From contig CM066997.1 of NCBI GenBank assembly GCA_033977485.1, positions 78,090,634-78,154,633 on the forward strand: a stretch of DNA of 64,000 bases. Reading direction: 5' to 3'. Positions 24,776 to 36,616 of the stretch are shown piece after piece. Position 1 is the first letter of the stretch, and each line of letters begins with the position of its first letter. The notes beneath the pieces were generated by a model, which saw only the letters and a list, made by a program, of their open reading frames with translations, did no database searches and was not told the origin of the DNA. The translations under genes were made by a program, and so were the position numbers. The stretch comes from Hydrangea macrophylla. Taxonomy: Eukaryota; Streptophyta; Magnoliopsida; Cornales; Hydrangeaceae.

Positions 24776-25711
24776 CCGCGGGAATGTAAGGTCCAATTCT
24801 GGAGCCTTTAAGCTACTAAGTAATGAAGGATGCCTAGCAAGTTTTTGTCCCGATCGGTCCAAAACATCATAGTTAGAAGAAATTCAATTTTAGAGGAAGC
24901 GCCCATAATTTGAAGCCTGAAAAGAAAAAAAAGAAGAAGAAGATAAAGTCAGTTGTATTATGCCAAGAAACTGGATAGAATACAACAGATAAAAGAAAAA
25001 TAAAATAAATGAGGAGATCTTGAAGATCAAGAACCCACGAAAGAATGCAGGCCTCCTACAGGAGTCGAACGTTCAAAAAGGGTGATCTTAGATCACACAT
25101 AAATGTGAAGTGTGAAAACCCACGAATGGATGTGGGCCTCCTAGAGGAGACGAAGGTCCTAAAGGGGTGATCTTAGACCGCACATAAATGTGAAGTCCAA
25201 AAACCCACAACAGGACACGGGCCTCCTAGAGGAGATGAACATCCAAAGGTGATCTTAAACCGCACATAAATGTGAAGTCTGAAAACCTACGAATGGACGC
25301 AGGCCTCCTAGAAGAGACGAATGCCCAAGAGGAGTGATTTTAGACCGCACATAAATGGGAAGTCTGAAAACTCACAAAAGGACACATGCCTCCTAGATGA
25401 GACAAACGCCCAAAAGGGGTGATTTTAGACCGCACATAAATGTGAAGTCTGAAAACCCATGAAAGGACGCGGGCCTCCTAGAGGAGACAAATGCCCAAAA
25501 GGGGTGATCTTAGACCGCACATAGAAGTGAAGTCCAAAAACCCACGAAAGGACCCGGGCCTCCTAGAAGAGACGAACGCCCAAAAGGGGTAATTTTAGAC
25601 CGCACATAAATGTGAAGTCTGAAAACCCCTGAAAGGACGTGGGCCTCCTAGAGGAGACTAGCGCCCAAAAGGGATGATTTTAGACCACACATAAATGTGA
25701 AGTCCAAAAAC

Positions 25712-26866
25712 TAGGGGTGGCCATGGTTCGGGTGAGTCGGGTTTGACCCCCACCCGATCATCCATCCAAACCCCATCGGGTTACGAGTTTAGAACCAGTC
25801 ATCTATTCGTCCAGTCAGGTGAAACCAATTCGTCGGTTTCAAGTTGGTTCGGGTTGGTTCAGGTAAAACCCGACAAAAAGAATATATCCTATTTTCATCA
25901 GTTTTACACCTTATTTTCAAAATCAAAACATGTATCATACTGTCATATTTGAATTGAAAACTAAATAGCACAAAAAAAATGAAAAATATCATTTGCACTT
26001 AAATCTAACACATTTCCAGTCTATTCAGATCTACAAAAAATCAAGAAATAAAAATGAAAAAAAAAAAAACAGAACAGTCAATTAAAGTCAAAGACCGAAG
26101 AGAATATGTGGTATATTCAACACACAGAGCATTCAACATGTGCATATCTTTCTTGCGAGATGAGGATTGATGCCAGCGTCGGCTCCACCACCAGCGGCCT
26201 GTTTGACAGATGAGAGAAGAGGGATGAAGAGATGAGAGAAGAGGGTTTGAAGTTGAATGTTCTATCCTCTGTGTGTTGAGATGACAGAAAACTGAAGCCT
26301 AAGAGGGATGAGGGTTGAGAGATGAGATATGAGAGAAGAGCATTCTTTTTTTTTTGTTGTTGTTGTTGTCTTAAGATTTTATATATATGTGGTATGGAAT
26401 ATAGCAAGTAAGAATATAGGGTACAATGCGTTTTGCACCCTCAAACTATACCATGTTTGGTACTTAAGTTCCTAAACAATTTTCTTTCGCATTTTAGTCC
26501 TTCAACTAACATTTTGTGGCAGTTTTCCCCCTCAAAAGTGAAGGAAAAAGTCACTTTTAGTGACACCAAAAGTGAAGCTAAAAGTGACAGAGGGGGCAAA
26601 GTGCCATAAAGTGTTAGTTGAGGGACCAAAATGCGAAAACAATTTGTTTATGGACTAAAGTGCCAAACAGGTATAGTTTGAGGGTGAAAAATACATTTAA
26701 CCCAAGAATATATTATACACTATACATGTAAATGGTCGGGTCGGATCGGATCGGTTTTTGCCAGGCCTGGTGATGAAGAACCGACATCCGACCTGTAGAA
26801 TGAAAAAAAAAATTTAGTTTTGTCGGGTCAGTTTTGTCGGGTCTCGGGTGAGGTTTGCCAGCTCTA
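25712..26866. mobile_element. hAT-type MITE with perfect 8-bp TSD, nested in the minisatellite
   Basis: The TSD CCAAAAAC lies at 25,704-25,711 and 26,867-26,874. The termini TAGGGGTGGCCATGG and (reverse complement) TAGAGCTGGCAAACC are the plant hAT MITE style. Subterminal CGGGT words are abundant at both ends. Length is 1,155 bp, of which 294 bp are a nested MITE with its TSD copy. No transposase is encoded. Confidence 0.87.
26419..26703. mobile_element. MULE-type MITE (285 bp) with perfect 9-bp TSD
   Basis: The TSD AAGAATATA lies at 26,410-26,418 and 26,704-26,712. The inverted ends are built on CACCCTCAAACTATACC / GGTATAGTTTGAGGGTG. It is inserted in the hAT-type MITE, giving a three-level nest: minisatellite, hAT MITE, MULE MITE. 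Confidence 0.9.
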
Positions 26867-27110
26867 CCAAAAACCCAAGAAAATATGCAGGCCTCCTAGA
26901 GGAAACGAATGTCCAAGAGGAGCAATCTTAGACTGCACATAAAGGTGAAGTCCGAAAACCCACAAAAATACGCAGACTTCCTAGAGGAGACGAACGTCCA
27001 AGAGGGGTAATCTTAGACTGCACATAGAATAATGGAACTGAGGGTGAAATCCAAGAATCCACGAAAGGATGCAGGCCTCCTAAAGGAAACGAAATCCCAA
27101 AAAGGAAAAC

Positions 27111-28316
27111 TCAGTCGAATTTCTAAAAGGGAGACGACAAGATATGGATCCCAAAAAAAAAACTACTTAGCATAACCTGAAGCTGTAGCTACAAAAGGTT
27201 TTCGCTACTCAAATAAGAATCCTGTAAAAAAAATTGCCACGAATGATGGTGATCCTAGCAAGTGTCAAGTGAAGAATTTGGCTTGCAAAGTTAGTGGGGT
27301 CCATCCAAATGGGACTTTACACACAAAAAAAGAGGAAGGTAGTAGTTCTACTTGCTAAAATAATTTTAAGAGTGAATTGACACTTAATGGTTAGCCATGC
27401 ACCATTGGTTGGGACTCATTCCAATCGTGATGTATCTAGAAGCCACTGTATATGGCAAAATTGGGGGCCCTGTACATGTAATTTAGCTTGCAAAATTTGT
27501 GGGGCAATCAAAAAAAAAAAATCCCAACACAGTCTCTGAGGACCGTTAGGATATAAAAGGGTGTTAAAAAAAGGGGGTTCCTGTTCATGGAACTTAAGTT
27601 GTAGAAAAAAATCATGAAAAGAAAATAAAAGAAAAAAACACTACTAGATTAAAACTCATCAGATTATGAAGGGTGTCCTCTGTAGATTAAAATACTATTG
27701 AATCTGTCAACCTAAAAAAATAAATTATAAAATATATATGAAAAAAAAAGAGTTGGAAGAGCACCTACCTTGCAAACAAAGCAGTCAAGGTCCTCTCTGC
27801 ACTGCTGTTGGTTGCCCAAAAAATATAAATGCGGTGCTTGAAAAAATAAACAAGAAAAAAGATATTTATGTATGGTCTCTTGACTCTCTTCCCTTGCAGT
27901 ACTGCTATTGGTGAATCGAAATAAATCTAATGCTTGAATCTTGAAAGAAGGAAAAGAATATATATATATATATATATATACCTGCAGCTTTTAAAAGTTG
28001 TGACTCAAAAGACTTTTTGAAGAGATAAGGAGAAAACTTTGGTCCGTTTGGTGGTTTTGGGTGTATAAACACCAAACCACTTTGCCACTTGTCAAGCTTG
28101 GAGTGGAGGAAAAAGGAAAAGCTGGGGATGAAGTGATGATGCGCAATAAATGGAGTGACCTGCTATGACCAGTTCTGAAGTGATGCTTTGTTCCCTGATC
28201 AAGAACGATTGTTCCATCCCATGAAATGTTGTTCCATTTTACATGTTTGTTCTGTAGTGAGAAATAATTGTTCCATGTTTTGTTGTTCTCCATGGATTGA
28301 TTTGTATGCCAATCAT
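27111..28316. other. AT-rich intergenic, nothing recognized
   Basis: A-rich tracts and a (TA)n run (27,958-27,980). The 100-codon minus frame at 27,991-28,293 has no recognizable domain. No TE termini were resolved. Confidence 0.5.
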
Positions 28317-29000
28317 GTAAGAGATTTATATTTATGTATTAAATCTTGTACAATATCAGAAAATTTTATTTTTGATGTATAAGTATGAGTGATTTTTTAT
28401 TATAGGTATGTAGTTGCATAAATTATTTTAAATCGCAACCATATTAATTCCCCAAAACAACTTTGTTCCACGGAATAAAGAGTTGTTCAAAAAACATGTT
28501 AAGCTTGTTCCAGCAAGAAAGAAACTTGTTCCCCCCACAAAATTAATGTTGGAAGCTTTCAGTTGGTATACCTACTTGATGTGGCTTAATAATTACAGGA
28601 TTTAAGGTAGGTAGTTGCTTTAATTACATTAAATCTCAGTCATTTTAATCCCCCACAAGGCACAAAGTTAAGAGATTTACATTTATGTATAAAATCTTTT
28701 ACAATATCAACAAATTTGACTTTTGATGTATAAGTATGAGTGATTTATTATGGGTACGTAGTTCCTTTAATTACATTAAATCTCAATCATATCTAATCCC
28801 CAATACAACTTTGTTCTTGAGATCATTAATAGTTGTTCCAAAGGCATGTTATGTTTGTTCCACCAATAGATAAACTTGTTCTCTCCACAAAATTAATATT
28901 GAAAGTTTTCAGTTGGTATATCTACTTGGTACTTAATAACGAGATTTAAGTTAAGTAGTTGCTTTAATTACATAAAATCTAAGTCACATTAATCCCCAAC
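28317..29000. repeat. Tandem duplication of a ~345-bp unit
   Basis: Copy 1 (about 28,317-28,670) and copy 2 (about 28,671-29,000) share TAAGAGATTTA(T/C)ATTTATGTAT, TTTTGATGTATAAGTATGAG, repeated GTTGTTCCA/CTTGTTC words and TTTCAGTTGGTATA. No gene is encoded. The recurring TTGTTCCA word also occurs just upstream (28,200-28,280), so the array may be longer and older. Confidence 0.85.
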
Positions 29001-29419
29001 ACTAATTCAACTTTACTTGACTAAGTAGCACAAGATCTCAACACACTCACTTGCACAAGATATCTCCACTGAAGAACACAAACAAAAGTTGAACTTCTAC
29101 TTATAGGTATTTTCCTAAACAACACTAGTTTTATATTTTTATTCAAATAAGCAACTAAATTTCCTCTTATTCATCTCGTTAATTAGTTAATTTTTGTTTG
29201 ATTTATTAATTTGGTTGATGTTATAATTTGTTTATGATGATGGACCAACATTTGATTTGCATGGAAGCACATTTGATGCAAATGGAATTTGTGACCCATT
29301 TATTATTATTGTTTTTTTTTTTAGCAAAAGTTCCAAACACTATCGCTCCACTGCACGGATTCAACATTCATGGGTGTCAACGAAAGGGATCATTTGAAAG
29401 GATAGGCCATGGGCTTAGG

Positions 29420-30897
29420 TGATATGGGGTTGAATGGGTGGTGGCTCGATGATTCCTCGATCAATGAGGTCTTGGATATCATGGCGGAGACGTATGCACC
29501 GGTCGGTGTCATGGCCTGGGCCTTGGTGCTACACATCGTTTGGACATGTTACAGTTAGGTGGTGGGGGGTCATCACGAGGCTGAAGAAGTTGGAGGTGTC
29601 CCTTTTTTAGCAGGCGGCCTAAGGCTACGGAGGGGGAGATATCTAGCTTGGAAAATTCACGGGGTACCCTATTTTGGTAAGGGCGGCTAGGCGAGCTGGT
29701 TTGGTTTGTGAGCTGGTATGACTGGGGAGAATAGGCCATGGGTTGGTTACTAAAGGCGTTGACATCCGAAGGATTTCGGGAGTAGTCAGGCCTCTTGGAC
29801 TGGCTTTGTGATTCTTCATTCTTGATTTTCTCTTCCTTGATTACATCCTCAATTCTAGTCCCAATCTCAAACAGTTCTTCAAATGTCGAGATGGACTGGT
29901 AGAATAGTTTTTCATGGTACAGCGGCAGTAGATTCTTGATCAACATCCGGACTTGTTCCTTTTCGATTGGTCGGTGGGTCATTTGGGCCACTTTGTACCT
30001 CCATCTGCTCAAGAACGCAGTGAAGGACTCATTGAAGTTCTGCCGGGTAGTCTCCAGATCCCGGATGGTGACATCGAGCTCTTGGTTATAGGAGTAATGG
30101 TCAACAAAGACCTGGACTATATCTTTCTAAGTCCGCGTCTTAGAAACCTCCAAGGTCAGAAACCAGGATAGAGCGGCCTTGGCGAGGGTTTGAGGGAACA
30201 ACATTGCAATGTGCTCATGGGTGCAGCCCATTGATTGGAAAATACTCATGCAGAACTTTGCGTGGCTCTTCGGATTCCCAGTTCCATCAAAACGATCAAT
30301 TTCAGGCATTTTGAAATTCTCTGGCAGTTTTAGCTTAACAGGCTCAAGGAGGCCTTCCAGGTCTAGCATGTAATCATCGACCCCTTTGCTTTTCCTCAGT
30401 ATGCTTTCCAACTTGTCAACCTTATCCATTTTCTCTTGAAGCTTCTTCTCATACGCAAACGGTGGGACCCCTTAAAACCAGTCTTCTTCCCCATTATTCT
30501 CAGGTGGGGGTAGTTCAAACTCCGGTGGTGGAAACCCATGCGGAGGTTGCAGCCGCTGCTGCTTCAATTCTTCCATGAACTTCAGAACTTGGGCTAGGCT
30601 GTCAGACTGTTGGCTTATGGTTGCTCCCAACTCGGTAACCTTGTTTTCTAACTCTTCTCGATTCATGCTGAAGTAGGCTGTCGGACTGATTCTGACCAAA
30701 CGATTATCTGAACTCCTGACCCACGACGAGGATCCCGGCTGCTGACCTTGGGAATCTATACTGACTTTACAGATTTCGAGAGAAAGGGGTGTATCAGATC
30801 CTGATAGTGACAGCTTTAGACAAACAAAGACAGTGATGTTAACAAACGTGGACTGACTCGAGACCGTGCGTGCAGATTGATGGGAATGGTGCATGTA
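29420..30897 (-). pseudogene. Ty3/gypsy gag remnant (element B)
   Basis: The minus-strand frame has a predicted coiled N-terminal part (NREELENKVTELGATISQQS) and a gag core (PEIDRFDGTGNPKSHAKFC, then FPQTLAKAALSWF). These are followed by YNQELDVTIRDLETTRQNFN and SRWRYKVAQMTHRPIEKEQV. It closes with a zinc-knuckle-like tail GHDTDRCIRLRHDIQDLI near 29,510-29,450. Two in-frame stops (around 30,473 and 30,129) and a frameshift near 29,510 break it. Similarity stops near 29,420 with no protease or pol, so the element is truncated. The gag style is that of non-chromodomain plant gypsy elements (TAT/Ogre-like, inference). Confidence 0.85.
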
Positions 30898-31059
30898 TGT
30901 GAGACAAGCATGCGGATGTAAGCCCTAATCTATATGATGCCCCTACTTCTAACAGATAACAATTAAACAAATAAGGTCCTAACCATATAGAGTGTGCCAA
31001 CCTTACATTCGAGTATGATCATGAAAGGGATAATAGGGGTCTCCAGGGTTCAATGGAGG

Positions 31060-31460
31060 CTCCTAGGAAAGACTGGGCATTCTTGGTTGATTTGGACAGA
31101 GTTTTTGGGAGAAACTGGGATATTCGGACGCAGTTTCTGGTATTTCTGGGAAATTTGAGCAGAGTTTCTGGGAAAAACTGGTTAATATGATCGTATTTGA
31201 GATATCTGGACAGAGTTCCTGGTATTTCTGGGAAATTTGGGCAGAGTTTCTGAGAGAAGCTGGTTAATATGATCGTATCTGAGATATCTGGACAGAGTTT
31301 TCGGTATTTTTGGGAAATTTGGGCAGAGTTTCTAAGAGAAGCTGGTTAATATAGTTATATCTGGGATATCTGGACAGAGTTTCTGGGAGAAACTGCTTAA
31401 TATGGTTATATCTGGGATATCTGGATAGAGTTTCTGGGAAAAACTGGTTAATATGGTGAT
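31060..31460 (-). repeat. ~90-bp imperfect tandem repeats in element B leader
   Basis: About five units sharing GAGATATCTGGACAGAGTTT, TCTGGGA(A/G)AAACTG and TTAATATGGTTAT-type words. They lie between the LTR/PBS and gag of the minus-strand element. Non-coding leader repeats; 30,900-32,050 otherwise holds no recognizable gene. Confidence 0.8.
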
Positions 31461-32053
31461 AGTGATCATACTGTCTAGCAGGTTTTCATACTCCTATGTC
31501 TTAGAACCGACAAACAAGGTTTGCGGTGTATATCTTTGTGAGCATGGAGCAGACATCTTTGTCATGGTGCCTAGGCAGGTCAACTCAATGTGATCACATG
31601 TGAGTGATTGCCTTGGGGATCATAAGAAAGAGGTTCTGCCTCATGTCACATAAGCGTCTACACCGCGCAGGTAATCCCGTCAGGGCATACAGCAGTTATA
31701 TCACATTGTCCTATCTGAAAAGTTAAATCAATAGTCCTATGAAAGGTTCTACAGGAATCTATATGCAAAGGCTGGGTTTAGTCAAAGAGGGTCTGTTGAC
31801 GAGAGTTCCAATATACCGTCAGAGAGACAGTACGGAAGTGTTTACTCTTTTTGATATACCTTGGAAGGTACTGTATCAACAGTGACTTGTGCCCTGGCAC
31901 AGCAAGACCTGAACAATGTCAGCGCCGCATTTCAGACACAGTCGGAAGGAAAATGCAGAAGTGCAATGCGGTGAACCAAACACAATAAAAAGATGATTTT
32001 AAGGATGCTTCTTATGAGTCAAACCTCTGTATTATTTTGTTTTAAAATAAAAA

Positions 32054-32072
32054 ATCCCCAGTAGAGTCTCTA
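32054..32072 (-). other. Primer binding site of element B
   Basis: On the minus strand, AGACTCTACTGGGGAT lies a few bases after the LTR end (CCACA at 32,076-32,080). It resembles the CGACTC(T/C)GCTGGGGA sites of plant TAT/Ogre-type elements, thought to pair with a tRNA-Arg 3' end. The assignment is by pattern only. Confidence 0.6.
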
Positions 32073-32075
32073 GAT

Positions 32076-35000
32076 TGTGGATACCGGGTCTCCACCACTT
32101 GTTGGTTTTTGTTTGAAATTGATTTGGATCAAGAGAAAATAGGTCGGTTGAAAATAGATACAGAGTCGCCACTTGGTCTTTAAGGAACCAAGAAACCTAA
32201 TTTTGACTCACCCAAATGGATAAAGGGCACCGGCCCTTCATAACCAAAGAACTTGGTTCGGGATTTTGGTACGAGAGAGGAAGGAGCCTTTGCCGCGACT
32301 AAAACACCCTCAACTCCCCCCGTCTTTCGACGGGCCTCAATTAGCATCCAAATAATCATCTTATACTATGTATGGTTCGACAATTAATACTATGATAGTA
32401 TATTACATCACATAAGAAAACTTGAAATGGAAAATCTAAAGATAAAATATCATTCATAAGATCTAAGCCATGTATCACACAATGCAAAGTGAAAGATCAC
32501 ACAAATAAACCTAGGAAAAATCGTCTAATCATGTATCAAGTAATTAAGTTTCCTTAATCTAAAGGGGACATGAATTGTTCTTGAAACAAATAAACAAAGA
32601 AATCAAAATATGCTTAGCAAGCTAGTATGATGCATGTTAATCTTTGAGAAAAGAAGATCTCTCAATCCCCGGGACGGATGAGAAAGGATGATTAGATCGA
32701 AGGGAAACATGAACGCATTAATCAAGTTCATTCCTTATAATCTTCTTAAATTAGGGTTCACAAAAGCCCCAAATCTTTGCATGGATGCAATGTATGTATC
32801 TAGAATGTGCCAAGGTTGTAGTGTACTTTGTGTTCATGGATTCCTAGAATGACTTAGAAGTCTAGAATGTGTATGAATGAATGAATGAAATCATCATGAG
32901 ATATGTACAAATGTAGTATGAACTACTTCCTAAGACATGAGCTAATTTAGAGTGCATGTAAGCATCAAATCAAAGAATGAAAGTTAAAATGTGCTTACTG
33001 TGAATAGTGGAAAGAACAGTAACTATATCTTTTGAAACTTGAAAAGAGAGGTTAGGAAACTTTTCAATGCATGATATTTTATAGAGATCTTCCTTAGTGT
33101 ATCTAGAACATAACCCAAAAAGCCAATCTTTAATAACTATCACAGATTGAGAGAAATCATATAAACAATAGAGGTCACTCAGAAACAGAGTCCGTACTGT
33201 CGACAGAAATGTTGAAAAATCTTAGAAAATGAAAACGAATGATCTAGAGGCCCATTTTATACAGAAGGTTCCTTAAGACATTGAAGTTTAAGGGAATAAT
33301 AAGTTAGGACAACCCCTTGTGGAAAAGATTTCTGAAAAAGAGGTTGGAAGTGGACCTAGCTGCTGTGACTGCAAAAACAGAATGTCTGGAAGGAATGTTT
33401 GGATCCAAATGGACCATTTCCAAGTACTTCCTAGTCAAGCCAAAAATCGTGGGTGTTCCCTAATGAGTTAGGAAGACTTTCCAAGTGGCCTTTCATCCAT
33501 ACATTGAGTATTGAGCTCTAGAAAAATCTTTGAACTCAGATCACTCACTGTTTTGACTCACTGTTTTGAAGATTTTGGGAAAAACTAGAGTTTTCTTTCT
33601 TGAGATTAAAATGAGGGGTTTTAAGAGGGGTTTTGAAATAGAGGTTTTGAAAGTATATTTTCAACCCTCAATGAAAGTCATAGCCACTTGAAATGCCAAC
33701 CTCAAACTCATCATCAAGAACCTCCAAGATTGTTGGAGTGATTTATTTTTATTTGAACATAACTTCAAGAATACCTTGGAGGTATTGAAGTTATGATCAT
33801 CATCTATCAAACATATTTTTGAGGTCAAGAGCTACTATCCATAAGGATTCACTCACCCCAAACTTCATGTCATCATTTAGATGATGATGGACTAGTAAGT
33901 AAATAAAGAAAATCTAAAAGAAATGAGATGAGAAGAGATGAACATTATATAAGCAAACAAGTAAATAGATAGCAATATATAGATGATATTCATGATGTAT
34001 AGAACTTGTAGTTTGGTGTTTCACTCATATGTAATGACATTGGACATGGAAGAAGCTTCCACTCTCTTAAATGCTTACTAAAATGGTGGTTGGGTGTATT
34101 GAATGTTGAAGTAAATGGGAGTAATGAAGTAAAAACTAAGTTTATAACTCACTTTTGTTTTGAAAATCAAAGAAGGAAGCTTCTTTTCTCTCTATTCTAA
34201 CCTTATCTCTACAACTTTCTCTCCCAAACTTTTTCTAAGCTTTCATTTCACACCCCCAAAATGAAGAGCAATGGGGGGTTTAAATAGGCCAACTTGGGGT
34301 GGTTTTGGGATTTAGAAAGTATTCTCATTGGCTCCAAACATCTGAAATCATAAAACTATGTCGTTTTGGTTTTTAATTAATCAAAATGGGACCCCAAAAT
34401 TATTTACAAAAACACACTGTTCTGGAGGGGAGTGCCACGGCGGCACTGGGCTAGTGTCGCGGCGGCACTGCTCCTCCTTCATCTAGATAATGTTGTTTAG
34501 GCCTCCAGAGGTTCCGGTATTCGCGAAAAGGCCATATTTCGTCCGAAATTCACAGAAAATGCATACAAACTCCAAATTGAGGTTGTGATATACCGTTGGA
34601 AAGGTAATGGAGTCTAATTTACATAACAAATAGTTCGGGGATAGGTCACTTTGAAAAGTTTTGCGGTATTTGCGATAAAAGCCAATTTGATCGCCTTTTT
34701 CGTCTTCGGAAATTCATAATAAACTCGTTTTAAATCCGAAAATTATGTGCGATATACCATTAGAAAGATATTGATCTCTAGTATCCATGAAAAATATTTG
34801 AAAATTGTTACGGTGCCCTGGTTTTAAAGTCAAATTCTGGTCAAACTGGTCAAACTTGGGATTCCCGGGAAGTTCTGGAAACTTCTGGGAGTTCCCAGGA
34901 GCTGACATTTTCGCTCGATTTTTCTCATTTTAATACTTTCTCATGATCTAGAATGATTCCGGTGAATTTGGACGATTTTGATCAAACTTGGTCAAACCTG

Positions 35001-35295
35001 GTCAAACCTTGGTTAAACCGGTCAACTGGGACTTTCCGGGACTTCCGGGTGTCTCTGGGAGCTGACGATTTCATCCGATTTTTTCTTAAAAACTAATTTT
35101 ATCATGTAGCATGTTTCCAGAACTTTGGGACCAAATCTGGGAGTTTTTCGGGCTTTCAGGGGCATTTTGGTCATTCTGAGCATTCTGAGAGATAAAACTA
35201 ACTTCCAAGTGTCCTTTTAAGTCTTTTTCGATCATTGTGAACTACCAAGCTATGGGTCTCCTAAATCTGATAGCCGAAAAAATGGGGTGTCTACA
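32076..35295 (-). mobile_element. 5' LTR of minus-strand gypsy element B (3.2 kb)
   Basis: On the minus strand it begins TGTAGACACCCCATTTTTT (35,295) and ends GGTATCCACA (32,076), next to a PBS-like site, leader repeats and gag. It is large and AT-rich with no genes. Unusual content is a series of short repeated phrases, GGTCAAAC(C/T)TGG and (A/G)CTTC(T/C)GGGAA-like, at 34,830-35,060. No partner LTR is in the window. Confidence 0.75.
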
Positions 35296-36353
35296 GAAGG
35301 TTAAGGCAAGCTTATTTTGCTAGGTCAATTGAATTGGCCCAATAAGATCAACTGACCCAATAAGAACCAACCCATGAAATTGGTTTCAAAACTCAAACAG
35401 AAGTTATTATACCCCAAATATAACTCACGTATCTTCACAATACATGTGAGATACAAAATTCATGCGAAGTTGGGATTACGGATGAGGTATCCATATTCGA
35501 ATTTCAAATAAAGATTTGGAACACCATTTGGGATCCTTAAAAATAAGATGCGTAGAGATAATACGAATAAAAGAGACAGTCATGATATATCAAAGATGGA
35601 TATCAATATTCAAATTTCAAATAGGATATTAGAATATCACTTGAGATCCTTATATGTATAATCTTAAATAGAGATGATACAAACAAAATGGAGGTCATAC
35701 CAAGTCAAAGATGATATCATATTTCGAATTTTGAATTAAAGATCTAACATCAATTGAGATTCTAAAGGGATAAGTATCACCTCTTTCAAATTCGACGGAG
35801 ATGTGATATCATCCGAGGTCCACTATAAACAGAGGAACCCAAGATTCAAAGAAGAGGTTGAAGACAAGGGTTCAGAAAAATACAAGTTTTAGAAAAAAGA
35901 TTTCTAGAGAGAGAAACACCTCTTTAGAAGAATAAGAAGACAATACAAGACTCTCAAAGTATCAAGTGCAATGGAGTTCATCGGGTAAAGGGTTCCAAAT
36001 CCTCTGGTAAAAAATATATTTGAATCTATTGTATTATGAGTCTATGTAAAAGGGTAAAATCCATTCATTCAATCAATAAAATTCATTCTCTGCCATCTGT
36101 TATATTTTTTTCTATGTTTGCTTTATTTTGCTTTTTCTTTTTGTTTATTGTTAATCGAAGGTTGAAATAATTAACGATCTACCATCAGGCAGATCGGAGA
36201 AAGGGACACCACAATCAAGCAATCAATATTGTCGTTCAATCAATAGTGGTAATTTGGTAAACACAAATTTTTTGTAACTCTACAAAACAAACTCAATCAC
36301 ATCGGGGTAACGAGAATTTGCGTCAACAAATTTCTGGCACGCCCGATCGGACC
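35296..36353 (+). mobile_element. Plus-strand gypsy LTR fragment with PBS (element D)
   Basis: An LTR-like 3' part with a leader-type region ends GCGTCAACA (36,328). TGGCACGCCCGATCGGACC follows at 36,335-36,353, matching the TGGCACGCCCGGTGGGAC-type PBS region common in plant gypsy elements. The LTR start is not resolved and is probably cut off at 35,296 by element B. The interior is lost after about 100 bp. Confidence 0.65.
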
Positions 36354-36454
36354 TGTCTCTCCTCCCATCTTCAATAAATGAAGGAAAAAAAAATTATAGT
36401 TTGATGGCATTTTAAAGGATTAAAAAACGAAATTGCTAACTTTTAATTTGTTTC

Positions 36455-36616
36455 TATAGATAAACATGCACGCAAGCATACAAGTCGGGTATAGGTTCAT
36501 TACCTAGCTGAATAACCCGACGGATCACCGAACGGTGTTGTTACGAGCCCGGCGTGTTCACCCATAAACTACTGCTCCTTGTAGCCTCCGTGTACTCTCT
36601 TATGCTTCGTATAGAT
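36455..36616 (-). repeat. Copia element C 3' LTR, outer part (split by TAT element)
   Basis: Matches 59,365-59,526, including GCAAGCATACAAGT, GGTATAGGTTC and ACCCGACGGATCACCGAACG. It continues at 49,513 after the TAT insertion; the TSD TAGAT (36,612-36,616 and 49,508-49,512) marks the break. The other copy reads straight through at 59,520-59,530, so it is a within-window empty site. Confidence 0.9.

Larger units (their letters stand above)
18590..24906 (-). pseudogene. Plant mobile domain (PMD) protein gene, broken and LTR-interrupted
   Basis: Minus-strand pieces line up in the order of plant PMD-family proteins (aminotransferase-like/MAIN-like, related to transposon-derived genes). A start-like region is at 24,906 (MGASSKIEF). 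The core at 23,520-23,113 has FLERWSLDTNAFHAIYGEIG and LWDLHRISGLPINGKFYDDY. YLAGFLASCLSGFVF with FSLAVPLLA follow at about 23,050-22,900, and WIPTIVGVMIRYGTH around the LTR junction. An acidic Ser-rich segment lies at about 19,300-19,070 and a coiled-coil tail at 18,890-18,600. Stops, frameshifts, a solo LTR (20,346-22,397), an internal 88-bp tandem duplication and a ~330-bp segmental duplication make it a pseudogene. PMD proteins occur both as host silencing factors and as passengers in transposons; which this was cannot be told. Confidence 0.75.
25030..27110. repeat. 85-bp minisatellite array (about 10-11 copies), interrupted by a MITE
   Basis: The repeat unit includes GGGCCTCCTAGAGGAGACGA, GTGATCTTAGACCGCACATA and GTGAAGTC(C/T)(A/G)AAAACCCAC. 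About eight units run from 25,030 to 25,711 and about three from 26,867 to 27,110. The hAT-type MITE between them has exact 8-bp TSDs, so the array was once continuous. The units are irregular in spacing (about 82-88 bp) and 5-15% divergent. This is a minisatellite and not a CRISPR array. Confidence 0.9.

Noticed and set aside
25030..27110. CRISPR-like direct repeats
   Set aside because: Units are contiguous ~85-bp minisatellite repeats without unique spacers, in a plant genome.
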